From the NCBI GenBank assembly GCA_910585455.1, contig CAJUEL010000019.1, positions 10,701 to 74,700 on the forward strand: a DNA stretch of 64,000 nucleotides. Direction: 5' to 3'. The position numbers and the translations under genes are program-made. This document shows positions 59,234 to 64,000 of this stretch, one piece after another. The notes under the pieces are model-generated. The model made no database searches and was not told the DNA's origin. It was given only the letters and a program-made list of their open reading frames with translations. How positions within the stretch are numbered: position 1 is the stretch's first letter; every line of letters begins with the position of its first letter. Origin of the DNA: an uncultured Eisenbergiella sp. Lineage in GTDB: Bacteria > Bacillota > Clostridia > Lachnospirales > Lachnospiraceae.

Positions 59234-60682
59234 TCAGGCTCCGAAAAGTTTCCGTTTTCTCTCAATCATTTCATCAATCCGTTCGATGTACTGGGCGACC
59301 TCCTTCACATTCTCACACCGCTCGATGCGCCCGTCCGGATATACCCGCTTGCTGATGGAGCCCGCCCCCAGCGCCAGAATACTTTGGACCTCTTCCATCA
59401 CCAGAATGTTGTAAAGCCCCGCCTTGCCCGGTCTGGCATATCCCACATTTTCAAAGTTTCCCGACATATTTTTCTGGCGGTACAGATAGTAAGGCTCCAT
59501 TCCCATGGCATATGCGCCTGCCGCCGCAATTTTCATCGTTTCATCCGTGTTATGCAGCATGGAAATGCCGTTTTCTGCAATCCACCCGGCGAGCCTGGAA
59601 GCCCGCTTCACCGCCAGCGAATGCACGGTCAGGCTGTCCGGGGACAGCTCCTTTATCCGCCCGATGGTGTATGCCACATCCGCTTCCTCTTCTCCGGGCA
59701 GGCCCAGAATCAAATCCATATTGATGTTGTCAAAGCCCTCCTCCCGCGCCATCCGAAAGGCTTCCACCACCTGTTGTACAGTGTGCTGTCTGCCGATGCG
59801 CTTTAAGGTTTCTTCATTCATGGTCTGAGGATTGACGCTGATACGGGTCACGCCGTGTTTTTGCAATACCCGCAGCTTGTCCCCTGTGATGCTGTCCGCC
59901 CGTCCCGCCTCCACGGTGAATTCCTTCGTTTCGCCCATGTCCAGCGTGTTCCTGATTTTGGATAAAAGCCTGTCCAGCTCGTCGGCTTCCAGCGTGGTGG
60001 GCGTGCCGCCTCCTATGTACACGCTGTCCAGCACCCGGTCTCTGCAGGCTGCCGCCACGAAATCGATCTCCTTTTCCAGCGCGTCCAGATATTCCCCCAC
60101 CCGCTTTTTCCAGACACAGATCGGAAAGGAGGTGAAGGAGCAATACAGGCAGGTCGTCGGGCAAAAGGGGATGCCGATATAAAGGCTGTATCCCTTTTCA
60201 TAATGAATGCCGGACAGGATTTCCCTCTCCCGCTTCGCAATGTCCAAAGAAAGCTCTGCCTTTTCCCGGGAAGCCAGATAGCTTTGCTGCATGCAGGAAA
60301 TGATTTCTGCATCCGTCCTGCCCGCCGCTAAAAGCTGCGTAGCGATCTTGGCGGGACGGATTCCGGTCAGCGAGCCCCAGGGAAGCTTTTTCTGGGTGAT
60401 TTCGGAAAGCATCCCGTACATCAGCCTTTTTAACTCATTCTTTTCCGCAACCCGATCGGCTCCGTTCTCCAATCCGTTTTCCCATATCCGGTCCGCCCCT
60501 GCAATTCCCGTCCGGATGCATTCCTTTTCAAACCGCACAAAAAAAGCCGGCAGGCCGGGATCCCCCGCCAGCTCCTTCGTCCCCTCCACGAAAACCTTCA
60601 CATCCTGCTCCGGATAAAAGGCCTTCACCAGAGAATGAATATCATATGCAAATTTATCCTCATTCAACGTCACAATCAGCAT
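59234..60682 (-). CDS. hemZ: HemZ-like radical SAM protein (coproporphyrinogen dehydrogenase type)
   Basis: A 482-residue radical SAM enzyme. The cluster motif CPTTCLYCSF near residue 173 is the CxxxCxxC typical of HemN-like proteins. YIGGGTPTTLEADEL, FTVEAGRADSIT and ISVNPQTMNEETLKRIGRQHT are the HemN/HemW landmarks. An N-terminal extension of about 160 residues distinguishes HemZ. It would oxidise coproporphyrinogen in heme synthesis or act on a related substrate. The ribosome site is weak. Repeat R2 follows its stop. Confidence 0.88.
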   Translation of the reverse strand: MLIVTLNEDKFAYDIHSLVKAFYPEQDVKVFVEGTKELAGDPGLPAFFVRFEKECIRTGIAGADRIWENGLENGADRVAEKNELKRLMYGMLSEITQKKLPWGSLTGIRPAKIATQLLAAGRTDAEIISCMQQSYLASREKAELSLDIAKREREILSGIHYEKGYSLYIGIPFCPTTCLYCSFTSFPICVWKKRVGEYLDALEKEIDFVAAACRDRVLDSVYIGGGTPTTLEADELDRLLSKIRNTLDMGETKEFTVEAGRADSITGDKLRVLQKHGVTRISVNPQTMNEETLKRIGRQHTVQQVVEAFRMAREEGFDNINMDLILGLPGEEEADVAYTIGRIKELSPDSLTVHSLAVKRASRLAGWIAENGISMLHNTDETMKIAAAGAYAMGMEPYYLYRQKNMSGNFENVGYARPGKAGLYNILVMEEVQSILALGAGSISKRVYPDGRIERCENVKEVAQYIERIDEMIERKRKLFGA

Positions 60683-60730
60683 TCTTTATACCCCATGCGC
60701 GCTTTATCGCGCAGCTTTAACCAAAATAAC

Positions 60731-60760
60731 GTAACGGTTTGGACAGGTCCAGACTGTTAC
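60731..60760. repeat. palindromic repeat R1, covarying copy
   Basis: Arms GTAACGGTTTGGAC and GTCCAGACTGTTAC flank AG. Compared with the 10537 copy, changes in one arm are matched in the other or allow G-U pairs, so the hairpin is kept. Confidence 0.65.
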
Positions 60761-60807
60761 CAGACAACAACAAGTCCGGAACAGCAAGAGGCTCCGGACC
60801 TTTCTCT

Positions 60808-61440
60808 CTATTGACAATATGGATTATACTGCTCTTCTGTAGCGATATCCGTTTCCTCCCCGTGCCCCGGATAAACCTTCGTCTCACCGGGCAGAACAAA
60901 AAGCTTCTCCCGTATGGAACGCACCAGCTTGCTCATGCTTCCTGTGGGGAAATCCGTCCTTCCCACGGAACCGCTAAACAGCGTGTCGCCCGCGATCAAA
61001 AATCCCGCCTCCTGCACATAATAGCAGCAGCTTCCGATCGTGTGACCGGGCGTGGCAATCACTTTCACAGAAATGTCCGCAAGCAAAAGCTCCTGCCCGT
61101 CTGCAAGCCACTCGTCCGGATCGATCGTCGCCTTCCTGCCGGTCTGCGCGGAAACGTTCACATAGGCATCCTGACAGACCACCTTTTCCGCCTCCAGCGC
61201 ATAAATTTTCGCGCCGGAAAGCTCCCGCAGCTTCTGCGCGCCCCAGATATGATCAAAATGCCCGTGGGTCAACAAAATCGCCTCCACCTGCAGTCCCTTT
61301 TTCTTAAGCGCTTCATAAATATCCGCCCCCCGGTCCGCCGGATCCACAAAAATTACCCGGTCCGCGCCCTCCCGGTACAGAAAATAACAGTTCGTCGCGC
61401 ACACCCCCAAAGTCATGCGCCCAATCTTAATCTCCCCCAT
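60808..61440 (-). CDS. metallo-beta-lactamase-fold hydrolase (glyoxalase II-like)
   Basis: A 210-residue MBL-fold enzyme. LLTHGHFDHIWGAQKL near residue 58 is the HxHxDH metal motif, VIATPGHTIGSCCYYV carries the next His, and GSVGRTDFPTGS and VYPGHGEETDIATEE complete the set. Related short proteins hydrolyse thioesters such as S-lactoylglutathione-like compounds, or are of unknown substrate. AAGGAGG precedes the ATG. It is 48 nt downstream of relA on the same strand, an order common in Clostridia. Confidence 0.9.
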   Translation of the reverse strand: MGEIKIGRMTLGVCATNCYFLYREGADRVIFVDPADRGADIYEALKKKGLQVEAILLTHGHFDHIWGAQKLRELSGAKIYALEAEKVVCQDAYVNVSAQTGRKATIDPDEWLADGQELLLADISVKVIATPGHTIGSCCYYVQEAGFLIAGDTLFSGSVGRTDFPTGSMSKLVRSIREKLFVLPGETKVYPGHGEETDIATEEQYNPYCQ

Positions 61441-61488
61441 GTCAGCCTCCTTCCTGATATGAAAAACGCCTGGAAGCGCTTCGTTTTT

Positions 61489-63819
61489 TTAGCCGGTATT
61501 GCGCGCAATGTCGATCACGCTGCTGATATTGCGCAGCTTGCTCACGATCTGCCCCAGCTCTTCCTTGCCGCTGATCTCAAAGGAAATCGACAGCGTCGCA
61601 ACCCCCTGCTTATTCGTCCTCGTATGCAGCGCAAGAATATCCACATTGCGTTCCGTCAGCGCCTTTGTGATATCCGCCAAAAGCCCGCTCCTGTCATGGG
61701 CAAAAATATTGATTTCCGTAATATATTTTTCCCCGCTGCCCTTATCCGACTGCTCCCATTCCGCCTCGATCAGGCGCGGGCGCTCGATCTCCGGCATATC
61801 CAGCACATTGATGCAGTCCGTACGGTGAATGGAAATGCCTCTTCCCCGGGTGACAAAGCCGACGATCTCATCCCCCGGAACCGGAGAACAGCATTTGGAA
61901 AAGCGGACCGCCACATCATGAATGCCCTTTACCACGATGCCGTTTCTGCTCTTCGGCTGCATGCGGCGGCTCATATTCGCGCTGTTTTCCTCAATGGATG
62001 CCAGAACCTCTTCGTTGGAAATGATCCTGGGATGATCCCTCTCATACAGCTCCTGCATCCGGTTGGCGATCTGCCCTTCCTTGAGCGCGCCGTGCCCGAT
62101 CGCGGCCAGCACGCTGTCCCAGTCCATAAACCCGTATTTTTTCATAACGGAGGACTGATACTCCGTTTTCATGATATCGCCCAGATTGATATTTCTGGAT
62201 TTACAATAGGTATAGAAGAGATCCTTCCCTTTTAAAATATTCTCTTCCTTCACCTCTTTTTTAAACCACTGATTGATCTTATTGCGCGCCTGCGTGCTTT
62301 TGACCACATTTAACCAGTCGCGGCTTGGTCCCTTGGAATTCTGGGAAGTCAGAATTTCCACCTGATCGCCGTTTTGAATCTCGTAATCGATGGTCACCAG
62401 CCTGCCGTTGACCCGCGCGCCGATCATTTTATTGCCCACGGCGGAATGAACGCCGTAAGCGAAATCGATCGTGGTGGAGCCTGCCGGGAGGGTCTTCACA
62501 TCCCCGGTGGGCGTAAAGCAGTATACGCTGTCCGAAAAGAGATCCAGATCGCTCTTTAACACGTTCATGAATTCCTTGTTATCGGACATCTCCCTCTGCC
62601 ATTCCAGAATCTGACGCAGCCAGGAAAGCTTCTCCGCCTCCTGCGCCTCCACCTTCTTGCCGTCGGACGCCTCCTTATACTTCCAGTGCGCCGCGATACC
62701 GTATTCCGCCACGCGGTGCATGTCATAGGTGCGGATCTGTATCTCAAAGGGCTGCCCCGTGCTGCCGATCAGCGTCGTATGCAGGGACTGATACATATTG
62801 GGCTTGGGCATCGCGATATAGTCCTTGAAGCGCCCGGGAATCGGCTTATACATCTCATGAATCACGCCCAGCGCCGCATAGCAGTCCTTGACCGAGTCCA
62901 CGATGATGCGCACCGCGAACAGGTCATAGATCTGGTCGATGGTCTTCTGCTGATTTTTCATTTTTTTATAAATGCTGAAAAAGTGCTTCACGCGGCCGTC
63001 GATTTTTGCCTCAATGCCCGCCCCTCTTATGTGAGCGCCGACCTCTAAAACGATATCTTCAATGTATTTCTCCCGTTCGCTCTTGCGCATGGCGATCTTA
63101 TCCACCAGGTCGTAATATACGTCCGGTTCCAGATATTTTAACGATAAATCATCCAGCTCCACCTTGATCTTGGAAATGCCCAGCCGCTGCGCGATGGGCG
63201 CATAAATATCCATGGTCTCCCGCGCGATGCGAATCTGCTTTTCGTGGGACATATGCTTTAAGGTGCGCATATTGTGCAGCCTGTCGGCGAGCTTGATCAA
63301 AATGACCCGGATGTCCTTTGCCATCGCGATGAACATCTTGCGCAGGTTTTCCGCCTGCATCTCGATCTGCGCCTCCGTCCGGTTGCCTGAATTGTCCGCC
63401 AGATGCAGATGCATCAGCTTCGTCACGCCGTCCACCAAAAGCGCCACATCCGGACCGAATTCCTGACTGATCTCCCCGCAGGTCATGATGGTATCCTCCA
63501 CCACGTCATGCAAAAGCCCCGCCACGATCGTCTCCTTATCCAGCTCCAGATCCGCCAGTATGATCGCCACATAAAGCGGATGGATGATATAAGGCTCCCC
63601 GGATTTGCGCACCTGATCCTTATGCGCCTCATTCGCGATCCGGTACGCCTTATCAATCATGGAAAAATCATCCGACGGGTGATACCTGCGCACCCGATCG
63701 ATCAGATCCCGGTATAGCTCCTGTGGGCTTGTGAATTCCTGAATGGATTCAATACGCCCATCGTCCAACACCAGCTCTGTCGTATTTGCTTGTGTATTCT
63801 TTTCTTCCGCCATTCCCAT
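61489..63819 (-). CDS. relA: RelA/SpoT-family (p)ppGpp synthetase/hydrolase
   Basis: A 776-residue bifunctional Rel. The HD hydrolase domain has VRKSGEPYIIHPLYVAIILADL and LLHDVVEDTIMT near residue 75, the synthetase domain DRVKHFFSIYKKMKNQQ and YIAMPKPNMYQSLHTTLIG, then a TGS domain (VYCFTPTGDVKTLPAGSTTIDFAYGVHSAVG), a helical and zinc-finger-like region (FSKCCSPVPGDEIVGFVTRGRGISIHRTDC) and a C-terminal ACT domain. The ATG at 63819 has AGGAAG upstream; an earlier in-frame start is not supported. It controls the stringent response. Confidence 0.95.
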   Translation of the reverse strand: MGMAEEKNTQANTTELVLDDGRIESIQEFTSPQELYRDLIDRVRRYHPSDDFSMIDKAYRIANEAHKDQVRKSGEPYIIHPLYVAIILADLELDKETIVAGLLHDVVEDTIMTCGEISQEFGPDVALLVDGVTKLMHLHLADNSGNRTEAQIEMQAENLRKMFIAMAKDIRVILIKLADRLHNMRTLKHMSHEKQIRIARETMDIYAPIAQRLGISKIKVELDDLSLKYLEPDVYYDLVDKIAMRKSEREKYIEDIVLEVGAHIRGAGIEAKIDGRVKHFFSIYKKMKNQQKTIDQIYDLFAVRIIVDSVKDCYAALGVIHEMYKPIPGRFKDYIAMPKPNMYQSLHTTLIGSTGQPFEIQIRTYDMHRVAEYGIAAHWKYKEASDGKKVEAQEAEKLSWLRQILEWQREMSDNKEFMNVLKSDLDLFSDSVYCFTPTGDVKTLPAGSTTIDFAYGVHSAVGNKMIGARVNGRLVTIDYEIQNGDQVEILTSQNSKGPSRDWLNVVKSTQARNKINQWFKKEVKEENILKGKDLFYTYCKSRNINLGDIMKTEYQSSVMKKYGFMDWDSVLAAIGHGALKEGQIANRMQELYERDHPRIISNEEVLASIEENSANMSRRMQPKSRNGIVVKGIHDVAVRFSKCCSPVPGDEIVGFVTRGRGISIHRTDCINVLDMPEIERPRLIEAEWEQSDKGSGEKYITEINIFAHDRSGLLADITKALTERNVDILALHTRTNKQGVATLSISFEISGKEELGQIVSKLRNISSVIDIARNTG

Positions 63820-63905
63820 ACAGCTTCCTGCCAGTCCTTTTCTCCCTGTCCAAACGGCACATCCCGTTGCCGCGCCCATACACTGAAAATCGAAAAATTT
63901 ATTCT

Positions 63906-63934
63906 ATTATATTATTTCTGTTTTCCAAAGTCAA
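63906..63934 (-). promoter_or_regulatory. promoter of relA
   Basis: TTGACT (63929-63934) and TATAAT (63906-63911) are 17 nt apart on the minus strand, about 90 nt before the relA start. Confidence 0.75.
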
Positions 63935-64000
63935 GCTGTTGTAAAGGGTGTAGATAAAAAACTTTGGTATACGAATTTACTTTTCCTGTTGTTTGTGATA

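Noticed and set aside
60739..62235. 498-residue open frame on the + strand
   Set aside because: It is antisense to the MBL hydrolase and relA genes, both well supported.

Overview
The window looks like a chromosome segment from a spore-forming, anaerobic Firmicute of the Lachnospiraceae type. This is inferred from the gene families: a Rex redox repressor, a Re-type citrate synthase with NADP isocitrate dehydrogenase, a two-gene SufC/SufB-like iron-sulphur system, HemZ, a SpoVAD fragment, an ECF sigma/RsiV-like pair and large plant-glycan loci. Most genes lie on the minus strand, with strong AGGAGG ribosome sites and short or overlapping junctions. No rRNA, tRNA or CRISPR array was seen.

Layout. 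1-2008: end of an ABC-F ATPase, a PHP phosphoesterase and a Cof-type HAD phosphatase (+). 2016-8581: a minus-strand polyphosphate operon (DUF815-type ATPase, Ppx/GppA-HD, Ppk1, Maf, HAD phosphatase, small protein). 8658-11726: an orphan phage-type domain protein, PheA, a small membrane protein and a NUDIX hydrolase. 11778-13732: an AT-rich ATPase plus putative PD-(D/E)XK nuclease pair. 13763-17581: PH-domain protein, serine hydrolase, GNAT, a probably self-regulated DUF1413-like protein, and an RsiV/ECF-sigma pair with an 18-residue leader ORF. 18698-22181: a TIR-MORN protein and a TM/TrkA-N-like/RyR protein in one operon with a consensus promoter and a hairpin-rich leader. 22200-29048: DinB, DUF2974 hydrolase, MazF, Alr, NnrE/NnrD, Rex. 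29218-36534: ABC-F, GtrA-like, Icd, GntR, Re-citrate synthase, subtilase. 36742-40000: a Cys/Gly-rich protein, two helical unknowns, and SufC/SufB-like. 41032-56135: a glycan-use locus (GH95-like, LacI, beta-helix protein, solute-binding protein, two permeases, GH51-like, ROK, polyol dehydrogenase). 56300-58779: a truncated SpoVAD next to a large serine recombinase. 59234-63934: HemZ, MBL hydrolase, RelA/SpoT.

The most interesting parts are four. (1) The TIR-MORN plus RyR membrane pair looks like a sensor/effector conflict system; it has an in-frame amber codon inside the MORN array. (2) The overlapping ATPase/nuclease-like pair is a candidate two-gene defence module. (3) Three copies of a palindromic element, each about 335 bp, share a centre but have copy-specific outer arms that stay self-complementary. 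(4) SpoVAD is cut at a recombinase gene and its N-terminal half is absent from the window. Two smaller dispersed hairpin families with compensatory changes also occur.

All functions are assigned from motifs and family knowledge read by eye. No database search was run.
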